A DNA stretch of 64,000 nucleotides. Source: Thermococcaceae archaeon (GTDB taxonomy: Archaea > Methanobacteriota_B > Thermococci > Thermococcales > Thermococcaceae). The translations under genes and the position numbers were made by a program. The notes under the pieces are model-generated. The model was not told where the DNA came from. It ran no database searches and saw only the letters and a program-made list of their open reading frames with translations. The stretch lies in the NCBI GenBank assembly GCA_030156945.1, contig JASGLT010000006.1, positions 38,723-102,722 on the forward strand. Reading direction: 5' to 3'. Shown here one piece after another: positions 44,601 through 54,760 of this stretch (position 1 is the first letter of the stretch; each line of letters starts with the position of its first letter).

Positions 44601-44876
44601 GTGGTTAGTATCCGCCTGAAGGTCGGCCCGAAGGGTCAGATAGTTATCCCAAAGGTTTTCAGGGAGGCCTACGGAATTAAGGAGGGCGGTGAAGTTATAG
44701 TGGAGCCTACTGATAGGGGGCTGATGATAATACCCAAGAAAAGTAAGGAGGAGTTGATAAAAGAACTCCTAGAATGGAAGCACAAGAGAGCAAAGGGGAA
44801 GCCCGCCAAACTTGGGGACCTCAAAGGAATAAGCCTCGAAGACGAGTTCGACGAGGCATGGGGGATAGAGGGATGA
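44601..44876 (+). CDS. vapB: VapB-type antitoxin, AbrB/SpoVT family
   Basis: 91 residues from GTG at 44601, set by GGTGATACCA. The N-terminal swapped-hairpin AbrB domain is SIRLKVGPKGQIVIPKVFREAYGIKEGGEVIVEP. The acidic, helical C-terminus (GDLKGISLEDEFDEAWG) would wrap around the toxin. TTG at 44589 and GTG at 44592 are less likely starts. It overlaps vapC by 4 bp, the usual arrangement. Confidence 0.9.
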   Translation: MVSIRLKVGPKGQIVIPKVFREAYGIKEGGEVIVEPTDRGLMIIPKKSKEELIKELLEWKHKRAKGKPAKLGDLKGISLEDEFDEAWGIEG

Positions 44877-45277
44877 AGCTTTTCATTGACGCAAACCTCC
44901 TGGTGTATCTGCTAACAAAAACTCCTGACGAGGCAAAAAGGCTCGTGGAATTCTACGCGGATCTCGTGGAAAAACATACGCTCTACACCAACCCCCTGGT
45001 GCTCGACGAGACCATCCACGTGTCGAAAAAGAAGTACAAAGTCCCCTATGATACTTCCATTCAGTTCATAGACGAAAAAGTCCTTCCATACGTCAACGTC
45101 CTCCCGCTGACTGTCCTTGATTACCTCACGGCCAAAGAAATAATCCTCAAATACAACCTACGTCCCTCGGATGCCATCCACGCCGCCACGATTCAGAACA
45201 ACGGCCTTCAGGCGATTGTGAGTGAGGATGAGGATTTTGATAAACTTCCACTCAAAAGGATATGGCTGGAGGTCTGA
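44873..45277 (+). CDS. vapC: VapC-type PIN-domain toxin
   Basis: 134 residues from ATG at 44873. PIN motifs are complete: LFIDANLLVYLL (first Asp), LDETIHVSKKKY (Glu), LRPSDAIHAATIQNNG (second Asp) and SEDEDFDKL (third Asp). VapC toxins are Mg-dependent RNases. The gene is coupled to vapB and followed within 4 bp by a lysophospholipase-like gene, which may therefore be transcribed from the same promoter. Confidence 0.92.
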   Translation: MKLFIDANLLVYLLTKTPDEAKRLVEFYADLVEKHTLYTNPLVLDETIHVSKKKYKVPYDTSIQFIDEKVLPYVNVLPLTVLDYLTAKEIILKYNLRPSDAIHAATIQNNGLQAIVSEDEDFDKLPLKRIWLEV

Positions 45278-45280
45278 GGT

Positions 45281-46063
45281 ATGGAAATCTACAAAGCCAA
45301 ATTCGGAAAACCCGAAAGGGGATGGGTTATCTTAGTTCACGGCCTTGGAGAACACAGCAGGAGGTACGGAAAGCTCATCTCGATGCTCAACGATGCAGGC
45401 TTTGCCGTCTACACCTTTGACTGGCCAGGACACGGAAAGAGCCCCGGTAAGAGGGGTCAAACCAGCGTTGAGGAGGCCATGGAGATAATCGACTCCATAA
45501 TTGACGAAATCGGCGAAAAGCCCTTCCTCTTCGGCCACAGCCTCGGTGGTCTAACGGTGATAAGGTACGCCGAGACCAGGCCGGACAGGATAAGGGGCGT
45601 CGTCGCTTCATCTCCAGCTTTGGCTAAAAGCCCCAAAACGCCGGGCTTCATGGTTGTCCTTGCCAAGGTTCTTGGAAGGATAGCCCCTGGTCTGACACTC
45701 TCCAACGGCATTGACCCGAATCTCCTTTCAAGGAATCCGGATGCAGTGAAGCGCTACATCGAAGACCCCCTCATCCACGACAGGATCTCCGGAAAGCTCG
45801 GCATGAGCATCTTCACCAACATGGAGAAGGCACACGAAGATGCAGGCAGGATTAAGGTACCCATTCTCCTTCTCGTCGGCACCGGCGACCTCATAACACC
45901 ACCCGAGGGCTCAAGGAAGCTCTTCGAGGAGCTTAAGGTGGAGGACAAGGAAATCAAGGAGTTCGAGGGTGCCTACCACGAGGTCTTTGAGGATCCTGAG
46001 TGGGGTGAGGAGTTCCACAGGGCGATAGTGGAGTGGTTCGTGGAGCATTCGGAGAGGGCTTGA
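45281..46063 (+). CDS. Lysophospholipase / monoacylglycerol lipase-like alpha/beta hydrolase
   Basis: 260 residues with VILVHGLGEHSRRYGKL (HGLGEHxxRY, hallmark of the MGL/PldB group), TFDWPGHGKSPGKRG, the nucleophile elbow FLFGHSLGGLTVIRYAE, the acid VGTGDLITPPEGSR and the catalytic histidine GAYHEVFEDPEW. Length is normal. It probably hydrolyses lipid esters or other small esters in the cytoplasm. It lies between vapC and the frameshifted membrane protein, each spaced by 1-4 bp, implying one transcript. Confidence 0.92.
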   Translation: MEIYKAKFGKPERGWVILVHGLGEHSRRYGKLISMLNDAGFAVYTFDWPGHGKSPGKRGQTSVEEAMEIIDSIIDEIGEKPFLFGHSLGGLTVIRYAETRPDRIRGVVASSPALAKSPKTPGFMVVLAKVLGRIAPGLTLSNGIDPNLLSRNPDAVKRYIEDPLIHDRISGKLGMSIFTNMEKAHEDAGRIKVPILLLVGTGDLITPPEGSRKLFEELKVEDKEIKEFEGAYHEVFEDPEWGEEFHRAIVEWFVEHSERA

Positions 46064-46064
46064 G

Positions 46065-46696
46065 ATGAGGGTCGATAGGGAACGCCTTTTCCATGTTTCC
46101 GCTTTCCTTCCTCTTCTGACGGTGCCGTGGCTCGGCACAACATGGTTAATCTTCACGGTTTTTGGCGCACTCCACAGATTTAGGGCAAGGGCATGGATCC
46201 TCTACGAACGTCATGGGGAAATTTTAAAGCGTATCTGCTCGTTGGTATGGCCTCCGCCTACCTGGTGGAAGTGCTTGCAGTAATCGACAACCTCAAACTT
46301 CCGCCAGAAGAGAGGATACTCCTCAATCCAGACCCGCTGACCGATTTGTACCTCGCTTTCGCCTACTACTTCCCCTTCGTCCTCTACTGGGGGCTGACGG
46401 TCAGGAGGTACGACTACTCCTGGAGGGAGGTTTTTCTGATAGGCGGCGCCACCGGAATACTAATGGAGCAGATGGGGGCGGTCTTTCTCTCGTTTAATCC
46501 CATAGCGTGGCTATACGTTCTCCTCGTCTACGGCTCCTACAAGGCCATCCCGGTGCTCGTGGCGGAGCGCTGTTTGGAAGGAATGGATAGAAAGGAGCTG
46601 AAGGTGTGGAAAAAGCTTGTCCTTGGAGCCCTTATAGAGTTCCTGGCCTTCGTCTCCGCTGGAGGACTACTATGGATTTTTGGAATTGCTCTGTAG
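46065..46696 (+). pseudogene. Multipass membrane protein gene interrupted by a frameshift
   Basis: Two overlapping ORFs make one plausible protein. The first (46065 start, one base after the lipase stop) encodes residues ending WILYERHGEILKR; the second, in the other frame, continues KAYLLVGMASAYLVEVLAVIDN with several hydrophobic segments. One additional A in the GAAATTTTAAAGCG tract near 46220-46231 would join them as EILK-AYLLVG into ~210 residues. It is therefore a real frameshift, a sequencing error or a slippery site. The alternative is an independent gene starting at ATG 46193. No family recognised. Confidence 0.6.
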
Positions 46697-46782
46697 CGTG
46701 AAAGCCGGCACTTATCACAACCCTTTTATCGGGCAAGGTGGAAGGAATTCGGTGGGAGGCTCACTTTGGGCCCCGATAGGGT

Positions 46783-47616
46783 ATGCACTCCCGGGTGGCT
46801 TCGATGCTCCTCGACACTTTTCCCGGCTTCCTGGATGAGTGGGACGGGAGCGTAGACAGCTGGCTCCGGTATATTCGGGAATACCTGGAGCTATTTGAGA
46901 AGATAAAGTGGGACTACGAGCGCTATGGAATGGACTGGAGGGAGTTTACGAAGTTACTTTTAAAACGAAACGTGGAGGAGCTTGCCCTTGCCCACGAAAA
47001 GCTGCTTGAGGTTCTTCCCAGGGTGGAAACCAAGATTGAGGGGCTTTTTGGCATCACACCAAAGGACTACAACGTGGTTCTCTATGTAGGTCTTGAAAAC
47101 GGTGCCGGCTGGGTGACCGAATTCCTTGGAAAGCCCTCCGTCCTGTTCGGCCTTGAGGCGATAGCGGAGCTGGGGTGGGGAGAGAGGCTTGAGGGGCTGG
47201 TGGCTCACGAGCTCGGCCACGTGGTTCACTGGCTCCTCAGGGGGGAGAACATAGAGTTGATTGAGAACGAACCCGCGATGTGGCTCTACACAGAGGGCTT
47301 TGCCCAGAGGGTTGAGGACCTAGTGACCGGAAGGCCCTGGCACCTGGAGGAGGAAGGGTGGTTCGAGTGGTGTGAAGCTAACAAGGGGCTCCTGAAGGGG
47401 GAGTTCCTCAGGAGGATTGAGGAGAATGAACCCCTGAACCCGTTTTTTGGCTCGTGGTACACGCTCTTCGGGCGGCAGTTTACCGGCTACTACCTCGGTT
47501 ACGCCTTCATACGCTGGCTTGAAAATAGGCTTTCTCTGGTTGAGATTGCAAAGATGGAGGCCTCGCGAGCCATGAGGGAAATCATGGATTTTTTGGGTCT
47601 GGAAGATTCTCTCTGA
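46783..47616 (+). CDS. HExxH zinc-metalloprotease-like protein
   Basis: 277 residues, no signal peptide. The motif LVAHELGHVVHWLLRGE is an HExxH zinc-binding site with a third ligand candidate in LYTEGFAQRVEDL (E-G-F-A, as in DUF2268- and gluzincin-like proteins). The N-terminal ~90 residues are helical. It looks like a soluble peptidase of unknown substrate. The start is ATG at 46783 (a run of GGGCCCCGATAGGGT precedes it without a strong ribosome binding site), so a downstream ATG (MLLDTF) cannot be excluded. Confidence 0.75.
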   Translation: MHSRVASMLLDTFPGFLDEWDGSVDSWLRYIREYLELFEKIKWDYERYGMDWREFTKLLLKRNVEELALAHEKLLEVLPRVETKIEGLFGITPKDYNVVLYVGLENGAGWVTEFLGKPSVLFGLEAIAELGWGERLEGLVAHELGHVVHWLLRGENIELIENEPAMWLYTEGFAQRVEDLVTGRPWHLEEEGWFEWCEANKGLLKGEFLRRIEENEPLNPFFGSWYTLFGRQFTGYYLGYAFIRWLENRLSLVEIAKMEASRAMREIMDFLGLEDSL

Positions 47617-47695
47617 GCTTTCCCACTGTTCGGCTAAAGCGGGACACCCAAAGTTATTTTTACCCTGGAGACAATATCACTGTCGAGGGGTTATC

Positions 47696-49759
47696 ATGGA
47701 GTGGGAAGTCTCTCTGATAAAAATGGCTCCTGCAGATTTTTTGGCGGAGGCAATTTCAGAACTCTTGCGTAAATCCGGTTTTTCGGAGGTGGGCAGAGAG
47801 TACAAGAAAAAAGAGGGTGTAAGCTTGGTTCTGGTCACAGGTGAACGCGAAAATCCCTTCAGCGGTAAGGAGAGGCTTACAGTTGGAATCCTTAGGGGAG
47901 AGGCCGAGGTTGAATGGCTAAAATCTCAGCTGGATAAGTACGATAATCTTGTCATAGTCCCCCTTGAAAGCCCCCTTTCCCTTGAGGGCGTGAGGGTTAT
48001 CCCCCCCGAATGGCTTGTTGAAACTTTTTCGAAGTACGAGGTTTCGGTGCCGAGAACGCTCGTTGAAAAGTTTCTCCCCCCTGGGGAAACCACTTCTATT
48101 GAGCTTAAGAAGTTTGTCTTGGATGGGCCGTTCATCGATGAGGTGTCGCCTGGCAAGCTCGTAGAGGATGCAAAGCGTCTGCTCATGTACAAATACGGTC
48201 TGGCTCCCGAGGAAGTAACAATTGAGGGGCTTAAGCTGCATCTTAAGGCAGTTTATGCCGTTGTCCTTTCGAGGGAGAACGGAACGGTGATGAGGGCCCT
48301 TGTGGATGATAGGGGAGTTACTCTGGAGCCCCAGGGGAAGCTCAGGGGTCTTGTGATGAGAATACTCCTGGAAGATGTTTCTACAGTTCCCGCCACGGAG
48401 GTTTTGGTTGAGGACGGAAGGGACGCTGGGGCGGAAGCCATTGAGGAAGCCGCAAGGAGGGGCATCCTTGACGTGCGGGTTGGAGGTGTTAGACACGCCT
48501 ACGCCCTCAAGGGCGCTGAAGTTTCTTTTAGAGTGGGGTCAAACAGCGGTAAAGTTACCTTTGACCTTGCGGGAGGCCTCGTAAAGACGGACATGAAGCC
48601 CCTTTCCGAGGAGGTTTTGAGGGAGATCGCCACAAACAGCATGGTTGAGCTAACCGGTGAGGAACCGTCTGAGGTGTCCATGGCCCGGAAGGGAACAAAA
48701 TGGTTTCTGGTGAGAGGCCGTACGGAGCGGCACTTATTCGAGTTTGAGATAAATGCATACAGCGGCAGGATCAAAAGAAAGTCAGTGTCCCTGAATGAAG
48801 AGGCGATACTCAGGGAGATTCACATGAAGTATCCCGATGCAAGAATTCTTGGCGCCAGGAAGGGGCCAGAGACCGTAACTGTCGACCTCGTTGTAAATGG
48901 CATGGTAAAAACCCTTACCCTAAATCTGGCAACGGGGGAGATAATTGAGGAGAGGGAGCTTGCGTCGCCGGTTAGGATAATTTTTGAGAGGATGGGAGAA
49001 ATCGGCAGGTTATTGGATGAGGGGGATTTGGAGCTCAGGGAGTGCAGGGTGGTTGACCACAAGATAGTTGAGGCGGAAGTCACTGCCCCCGGCTTAAGGG
49101 CCTTTTTGAGGTACGATTCTAAATCGGGTGAAGTGCTCGATTACAAAATGGAAATTGGGAGAGAGATTGCCACGTCGCTGGCTCTGATGCACTACCCCGG
49201 CTCAAAAATAGTCTTCGCTGAGGATTCAGGGGAGTCCTATCTGATTACCCTCGAAAGGGAGAGGGACATAGTGAAGGTTCTCGTAACAAGGTACTGCTCC
49301 TTAACTGAAATAGACCGCTATCTCAAGGAGAGCGTGGTGGAGGAAATCGCCCTCCAGGAGATTGAAAAAATAGATCCCAGTCCCCTCGTGGAGGGCCTGA
49401 GACTCTCTGAAAACTGGGAGGTGGAGTTTTCGGGCTCGAGGACTTTTGGGCGCCTCTTAATCCACAGGAGCAGTGGGGAAGTTCTCTCGATGGTCTACCA
49501 GTACACTGAGAGCGCAATTTCCAAAATGTTTGAGGAGTTCGTTAAAGAGGAGTACGGGGAGGATATTTCAGTTGAATGGGTTGCTCACAACATAGAGGAG
49601 GGAATCGTGGCGATTAAGGGCGTGGGAAATAAAAACACGTATTTCGGAAAGTACGAGGCCCACACAGGAAAGCTCTTGGAACATGACGTCGTACCCTCTG
49701 AGGGCATTGCCTCAAAGCTCAAGATGTCCCAGGTGGCGGGTAAGTACGTGGTCAAATGA
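47696..49759 (+). CDS. Large cytoplasmic protein with multiple PepSY-like repeats
   Basis: 687 residues without signal or membrane segment. From about residue 160 onward it contains several copies of a PepSY-like pattern: strand-rich units with the ending [37 protein letters not shown] and [10 protein letters not shown], each after a helix such as [15 protein letters not shown]. The N-terminal ~130 residues look like an Mrr/restriction-type or Rossmann-like recognition domain ([18 protein letters not shown]) but cannot be assigned. PepSY domains usually inhibit peptidases, and the preceding gene is an HExxH protein. Function unknown. Confidence 0.7.
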   Translation: MEWEVSLIKMAPADFLAEAISELLRKSGFSEVGREYKKKEGVSLVLVTGERENPFSGKERLTVGILRGEAEVEWLKSQLDKYDNLVIVPLESPLSLEGVRVIPPEWLVETFSKYEVSVPRTLVEKFLPPGETTSIELKKFVLDGPFIDEVSPGKLVEDAKRLLMYKYGLAPEEVTIEGLKLHLKAVYAVVLSRENGTVMRALVDDRGVTLEPQGKLRGLVMRILLEDVSTVPATEVLVEDGRDAGAEAIEEAARRGILDVRVGGVRHAYALKGAEVSFRVGSNSGKVTFDLAGGLVKTDMKPLSEEVLREIATNSMVELTGEEPSEVSMARKGTKWFLVRGRTERHLFEFEINAYSGRIKRKSVSLNEEAILREIHMKYPDARILGARKGPETVTVDLVVNGMVKTLTLNLATGEIIEERELASPVRIIFERMGEIGRLLDEGDLELRECRVVDHKIVEAEVTAPGLRAFLRYDSKSGEVLDYKMEIGREIATSLALMHYPGSKIVFAEDSGESYLITLERERDIVKVLVTRYCSLTEIDRYLKESVVEEIALQEIEKIDPSPLVEGLRLSENWEVEFSGSRTFGRLLIHRSSGEVLSMVYQYTESAISKMFEEFVKEEYGEDISVEWVAHNIEEGIVAIKGVGNKNTYFGKYEAHTGKLLEHDVVPSEGIASKLKMSQVAGKYVVK

Positions 49760-50771
49760 CATCGCGCCTGTCAATGATGTGTTCCAGCTCGGGCCCGGTC
49801 TTTATGAGTCCAACCGGAACGCCCACTCTCTCCTCTATTTCTTCCACAAACTCCTTTGCTTTCCTCGGAAGTTTGTCATAGTCCGTTACACCGAAGGCTT
49901 CTTTATCGTACTTGTCGAGCATCGTTATCGCGAGCATAGTCGCACCATTTATTCTCGCGGAGTAGCGGGCAAACTCAAAGTCAAACCATCCCACCCTTCT
50001 TCTTCTGCCGGTTACGGTTCCATACTCAACGAGCCCAAGTCTGTCTGCCTCTTCCTCGCTCATCTCCGTCGGGAACGGTCCGGCCCCGACCCTCGTCGGA
50101 AAGCTCTTGAAGACGACTATGACGTCATCAACCCTCGTAGGTCCGATTCCAACGTCGCTCGCTATAGCTGAGGCCGTCGTGTCCTTTGAGGTCACGTAGG
50201 GGTAGGTGCCATAGTAGAGGCTCAGCCCGAAGCCTTGGGTTCCCTCCACGAGAACGAGCTTGCCCTCATCGAGCGCATCGTTCACCTCTGCAGCAACGTC
50301 TGTGAGATAAGGCTCGAGCTCTTTGAGATCCTTTGCGAGCTTCCCTCTTCTCATGACCCTGTCCGCGTTCGCCGGCCCGCACCCGCTTCCAGTGGTCCCA
50401 ATCTTCCCATGAAGATGGCTGTTGCTCCTGTCTAGCTGCTTGTGCTTTTCTTCGATTATGGCACACCGGTAGTCTATTCCCGCCCTCTCCGAAACGTTGA
50501 AATCCTTAAGGTGCTCAAGTTCGCTGAAAAATACTTCCGGATCCACAAGAACTCCCGCGCCCACTAAAAGTCTGGCTTTAGTCTGCATAAAACCGGTTGG
50601 GAGCTGCCTAACTGCGTACTTCCTGCCGTTTATGAAAACGCTGTGCCCCGCGTTTGTCCCGACGCCGCCACGTGCTATTACCTCTGGCTCGTCCTTGAGG
50701 GCGAGGTAAGCTATTACAGAACCCTTGCCCTCATCTCCCCATTGACCGCCAACAACTATGTAACTTGGCAT
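49752..50771 (-). CDS. purA: Adenylosuccinate synthetase
   Basis: 339 residues, the compact archaeal form (bacterial enzymes have about 430). It has the GTP-binding start [34 protein letters not shown] with the IMP-binding residues, [18 protein letters not shown] and [25 protein letters not shown]. It converts IMP + Asp + GTP to adenylosuccinate. It is convergent with the PepSY-repeat gene (8-bp overlap at the 3' ends). Its own promoter has the TATA-like TTTATAATCC upstream on the minus strand. Confidence 0.96.
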   Translation of the reverse strand: MPSYIVVGGQWGDEGKGSVIAYLALKDEPEVIARGGVGTNAGHSVFINGRKYAVRQLPTGFMQTKARLLVGAGVLVDPEVFFSELEHLKDFNVSERAGIDYRCAIIEEKHKQLDRSNSHLHGKIGTTGSGCGPANADRVMRRGKLAKDLKELEPYLTDVAAEVNDALDEGKLVLVEGTQGFGLSLYYGTYPYVTSKDTTASAIASDVGIGPTRVDDVIVVFKSFPTRVGAGPFPTEMSEEEADRLGLVEYGTVTGRRRRVGWFDFEFARYSARINGATMLAITMLDKYDKEAFGVTDYDKLPRKAKEFVEEIEERVGVPVGLIKTGPELEHIIDRRDVI

Positions 50772-50889
50772 GGCTCTTACCCAGGTTTAAGTCAATAGGG
50801 GATTTATAATCCTTTCGATTTGTCTGATACATGTCAATTTAAGCACTCGGTTTTCCCAAAAGGTTTAAACTTGTGACTAAAATTCTCTG

Positions 50890-51825
50890 GTGGTGAAGGC
50901 ATTGAAGAACAAACTCGTCGTTGTAACTGGGGGTGCTGGATTCATAGGCTCTCACTTGGCCTGGGAACTGGTCAAGGACAACGAGGTTATAATCATCGAC
51001 AACCTCTACACAGGGAGGGAGGAGAACATCCCTCCGGGGGCAAAGTTCATAAAGGCCGACATAAGGGACTACGAGGCAATAGCGGAGCTGATAAGCAACG
51101 CTGACTACGTGTTCCATGAAGCGGCCCAGGTTAGCGTCGTGGAGAGCATTAAAGACCCCATTTTCACTGAAGAGGTAAACGTTCTCGGGACGCTCAACAT
51201 CCTCAAAGCCCTTCTTGCGGGGCACGGAAAGCTGATTTTCGCCTCTTCCGCTGCAGTTTATGGGGACAACCCGAACCTCCCGCTAAAGGAGACTGAGAGG
51301 CCCAGACCGCTCTCGCCGTACGGCGTCACAAAGTGGGCGGCGGAGGAGTATCTCAGGGTTTTCCACGAGCTCTACGGCCTGCCGGTCGTTTCCCTCCGCT
51401 ACTTCAACGTCTTCGGACCAAGGCAGACTGCAAACCAGTATGCCGGAGTTATAAGCATCTTCATCAACCGGGCCCTGAGGGGGGAGCCCCTCGTCATCTT
51501 CGGCGACGGAAAGCAGACAAGGGACTTCATTTACGTCAAAGACGTGGTTAAGGCCAACTTAATAGCCGCTGAGAGCAGAAAAGCCAACGGGAGGGTTTTC
51601 AACGTCGCGACCGGGAAGGAAACAACTATCCTTGAGCTTGCAATGAAGATCATCGAGATAACGGGAACAACCAGCTCAATAGTCTTCGACAAGCCGAGGC
51701 CCGGAGACATAAGGCACAGCAGAGCAGATATAAGCGAGATTAGAAAGCTCGGCTTTGAGCCGGAGTGGAGCCTGGAAGAGGGGCTGAAGAAGACGGTGGA
51801 GTGGTACTCAGGGTTGGGAGTTTAA
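50890..51825 (+). CDS. NAD-dependent sugar epimerase (GalE-like, extended SDR)
   Basis: 311 residues. It has VVTGGAGFIGSHLAWELV (NAD site), FHEAAQVSVVESIKDP, FASSAAVYGD with the catalytic threonine/serine region, the YxxxK motif SPYGVTKWAAEEYLRVF, and SLRYFNVFGPRQ. It is probably a UDP-glucose/galactose 4-epimerase or dTDP-glucose-type enzyme acting in nucleotide sugar supply; specificity is not decidable. The start is GTG at 50890 or, with GGTGGTGA as ribosome binding site, TTG at 50902. Confidence 0.9.
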   Translation: MVKALKNKLVVVTGGAGFIGSHLAWELVKDNEVIIIDNLYTGREENIPPGAKFIKADIRDYEAIAELISNADYVFHEAAQVSVVESIKDPIFTEEVNVLGTLNILKALLAGHGKLIFASSAAVYGDNPNLPLKETERPRPLSPYGVTKWAAEEYLRVFHELYGLPVVSLRYFNVFGPRQTANQYAGVISIFINRALRGEPLVIFGDGKQTRDFIYVKDVVKANLIAAESRKANGRVFNVATGKETTILELAMKIIEITGTTSSIVFDKPRPGDIRHSRADISEIRKLGFEPEWSLEEGLKKTVEWYSGLGV

Positions 51826-52661
51826 TCTTTGTCCTCTTTGCCAATTGATTCTATCTCCGAGAGTATCTCTTGGATCAGCTTTTGGATATACCTTGAGTTG
51901 AGCAATACCCTTTGGAGGTGCCCTTTAAGGGGGCGCTTCTTTTGTTTGGCGTTCACATCCAAACTTCCTGCCGTCGAGTTTTCCATATCGATGGAGAGTG
52001 TATTTCCAAGGGCTTGAATGGCCTGCAGAGAAGCTAAATTACCGCTGGATGGGGATTCAGGGGCAAATAGGAGCTCGTAGCAACGCAGAATTACGTAAAT
52101 CCGGTACAAACCCCCATCACGAGCCAAAACCCAGTAGTCCCCATAGTTGCCGGTGGGCATCCCTATTCCAAGCTTTTGGAGAGCTATGGATATTGACCCG
52201 GAGGATGATACTGAATATTCTGTGGACTGAACAATTACCCGAAATTCGGCCCTCTGGGCTTGGTTTGAATCTATGGGAGGATTTATAGAAACTCGTGTGA
52301 AGTCTCCTGCCTGGAGGGTTCTGGTTAGGGTTGTCCTCCCCGTAGATATCAGGCTGGATGAATCGTAGATGGCTATTGAGAGATTGGTCCCTTGGACTAA
52401 ATCACTTGTAAAATTGCCGGGATAAACCTCCTGGATGTTGTTTATGGGAAAGGGACCGAACCATCCTATAAGCTGTATCTGGTAGTAAGCGTAAGCGTAT
52501 GGGACACAAACCGTCCCCCTTTCAACCGGTGTGGAGATGCTCTCCTCCCCATTTCCCAAACTTTGAACGCTAACGTTTATGTTGGGAACGGCTAACCCAA
52601 GGCTTGTTATGAGCAGCAGTACCAGGATTGAGACTAAGAATATTCGGGGGAACCTCATCAT
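51822..52661 (-). CDS. Secreted protein of unknown function (LAVPxINV family)
   Basis: 279 residues with a signal peptide (IFLVSILVLLLITSLGLAVPNINVSVQSLG) and a beta-rich ectodomain. The mature start, LAVPNINVSVQSLGNGE, is shared with the next gene's LAVPTINVNVQEIGSGN, so the two are paralogous at least there. A C-terminal helical, basic and acidic segment (QKLIQEILSEIESIGKEDKD) replaces any membrane anchor. No archaeal prepilin motif is present. It overlaps the 3' end of the epimerase by 4 bp. Confidence 0.65.
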   Translation of the reverse strand: MMRFPRIFLVSILVLLLITSLGLAVPNINVSVQSLGNGEESISTPVERGTVCVPYAYAYYQIQLIGWFGPFPINNIQEVYPGNFTSDLVQGTNLSIAIYDSSSLISTGRTTLTRTLQAGDFTRVSINPPIDSNQAQRAEFRVIVQSTEYSVSSSGSISIALQKLGIGMPTGNYGDYWVLARDGGLYRIYVILRCYELLFAPESPSSGNLASLQAIQALGNTLSIDMENSTAGSLDVNAKQKKRPLKGHLQRVLLNSRYIQKLIQEILSEIESIGKEDKD

Positions 52662-52744
52662 TTACCGTTTGTTGGGATTCTCTTAAAAGAATATCGTGGG
52701 TATTCCTTAGAAAACACTATGGGCTTGCGGGTTTTAGGAGTTTA

Positions 52745-54156
52745 TCAGGGGTTTGCGAGATTGCAGAGTGGAGAAAGTTCCACATACCTGTACCACTCAT
52801 CTACATAAGCTTCTGGGGGATTTTGAATGTAGTATCTGAGCCTTAGGGCGTCTATGTGGTACGTCTGCCCCCCAAAGATGTACACCCTCGTAAAGTCGGA
52901 GTATTGGGAGTCCGTGTATGAAGTGGAGTCCAACAGATTGTAATTCCCATCATAGACCCTCATCGTTATGGAGCCGTCAGAGAGTATCTCAAGCTGTACC
53001 AAGTACCAAGTGTTGAGGTTGAGATTTAATACCCTATTGGAGTGTGTCTGTCCCCGGTAATTATTCCTCACATCAATTCGTATCTGGTCGTTTATAGCAT
53101 TAAGAACCGCCCCGTAGCCGTTTCCATTGTCATCGATTAAGCCGACTCTGTCCAGGTTCCCCCCGTCGTCCCTGACCCTTTTGTCCCAGTATTCAAGTAT
53201 TAAGCCCCCATACTGGTTGTTCCTGCTGAAAACTGTACCGAGGTTTTTGTAAGCTCCGTTAGGGTCATTATTCCCGGTTTTCTCGGCAGCGCGTGAACCC
53301 CCATATTCAAAATTGTCATTCACTTGATGCACCACACCGTTTCCATACTGAGTCCAGCCAGACCACGTCTCAAAGTCATCAAAGAAGGGGAAAACCCTGT
53401 GACCGTCATTGTAGGAGGAGTAGTCTCCAGTTCCGTAAACCATCCAGATTTTGGTCCCTCCCGGGGGATTAGGGGAAGATTCACCCATATGACCGCAAAC
53501 TGGTTGTCTGGATCGAGTATTTCAATCCAGTAATAAAGGAGGTTGCCGTTGCTGTCAACGAACCTGATGCTCTCGGGACTGTTTCTTAGGGTATTCCATT
53601 CAACATAAAGATCGTTTCCGGTTAACACAACCCTGACGGGCCAGTTCTGGAGAGGTTCTGTTCCGGAATAGGTTATGTTAATCGGGTTGGCGTAGCTAAC
53701 TCCATCCCACGTTCCGCTCCCCAGCTTTTGAGAAAAAACCGCGATGCTTCCATTGTATGAGCCGAGGTAACCATCAGCCACCACAAGCTTAGCTCCACTT
53801 ATCCTGTTAAAGCTGACTGGCTGGTTTAGCGGTATCGTTACTGGAGTGTTCGGAGGAAGGCTCGATACAGAAGTCTGCCCGTAGCTGGTTTGCCCGTTGT
53901 TGGTGTGAATTGCGGCATAAATGGTCGCATTTTCCAGCTGTGACGAGAAGACTGCAACAACCCCAGTAACTGTGTTGCCTTGTACCTGATAGTAGAACCC
54001 CCCATAACGGGAAGGGGAGCAGACTGGGGCGTTCCCACTCCCAATTTCCTGCACGTTCACGTTTATGGTGGGCACAGCTAACCCAAGCGTTGCAAGAATC
54101 AGCATAGCAACCAAGAGTAGGGTGATAGTACCAACTCTTTTCTCCATACTACCCAT
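52745..54156 (-). pseudogene. Secreted DUF2341/LamG-type protein split by a frameshift
   Basis: Two minus-strand ORFs (53320-54156 and 52745-53488) together encode one protein of about 470 residues: signal peptide, a domain of ~120 residues, DUF2341 (NPINITYSGTEPLQNWPVRVVL ... QFAVIWVNLPLIP) and a LamG-like jelly roll (DNFEYGGSRAAEK, IRIDVRNNYRGQTHSN, NTWYLVQLEILSDGSI). The reading frame breaks at ATCCCCCGGGAGGG near 53459-53472: one more C would give LIPPGGTKIWMVYG, joining both halves. It is possibly a surface adhesin or sugar-binding protein. Whether the break is biological cannot be seen. Confidence 0.7.
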
Positions 54157-54226
54157 GATTTAGCATCATCTCTTAAAAACCTCTCCCCAAAGAATTGAGG
54201 ATAAAGGTAGCAAAAATGAGCATGCC

Positions 54227-54670
54227 TCACTTCTTCACACTGAACCCCATTGCCTGCTTCTGCTGAAGCTCCTGGGCTTTTCTGGCGAGCTCTCCAAGCT
54301 GGGCCTCAAGCTTCTTGAGTCCTTCCTGGGTCTTGGCTATGGCCTCTTCGTATTCCTTTATCCTCGCATCAAGGTAGGTAATCGCGTCGTCCAGGGTCTT
54401 TTCTACGGCGTAACCAGCGCCGATACTAACGATGGTATTCTCCCTGTCCACGATAACGCCTTTAAGGAAGGAACCTGCACCTATTGGCACCAGAATCTCG
54501 GGCCTCTCTTCTTCCACTTTTTTCAGTCCTTCAAGGGTCTCTTTGACTGCTTGAAACTCGTTCTTCCCGAGGGTGAGGAGTTCGAGGTTCTGGGCGAGCA
54601 ACTGAGCCTGAGCCTGAAGTAGCTGGTACTCATACGCGAGCCTCTCAAGCTGCTCGTTGGTCTCCGCCAT
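54227..54670 (-). CDS. pfdA: Prefoldin subunit alpha
   Basis: 147 residues from ATG at 54670 ([19 protein letters not shown]); the track start is two codons earlier. It has two long coiled-coil arms flanking a beta-hairpin core with [15 protein letters not shown] and [16 protein letters not shown], the prefoldin alpha signature. It assembles with four beta subunits into the jellyfish-shaped chaperone that hands proteins to the thermosome. The C-terminus ends with MGFSVKK. It is an intact gene between decayed neighbours. Confidence 0.95.
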   Translation of the reverse strand: MAETNEQLERLAYEYQLLQAQAQLLAQNLELLTLGKNEFQAVKETLEGLKKVEEERPEILVPIGAGSFLKGVIVDRENTIVSIGAGYAVEKTLDDAITYLDARIKEYEEAIAKTQEGLKKLEAQLGELARKAQELQQKQAMGFSVKK

Positions 54671-54760
54671 TTTCACACCACCAACGCCACTTTGAAAGAT
54701 GCCTTTTTAATGTTTGGGTGGAGGGGTAAAATTGGGAAAAAGGGCCTCGGATTTAGAGCT

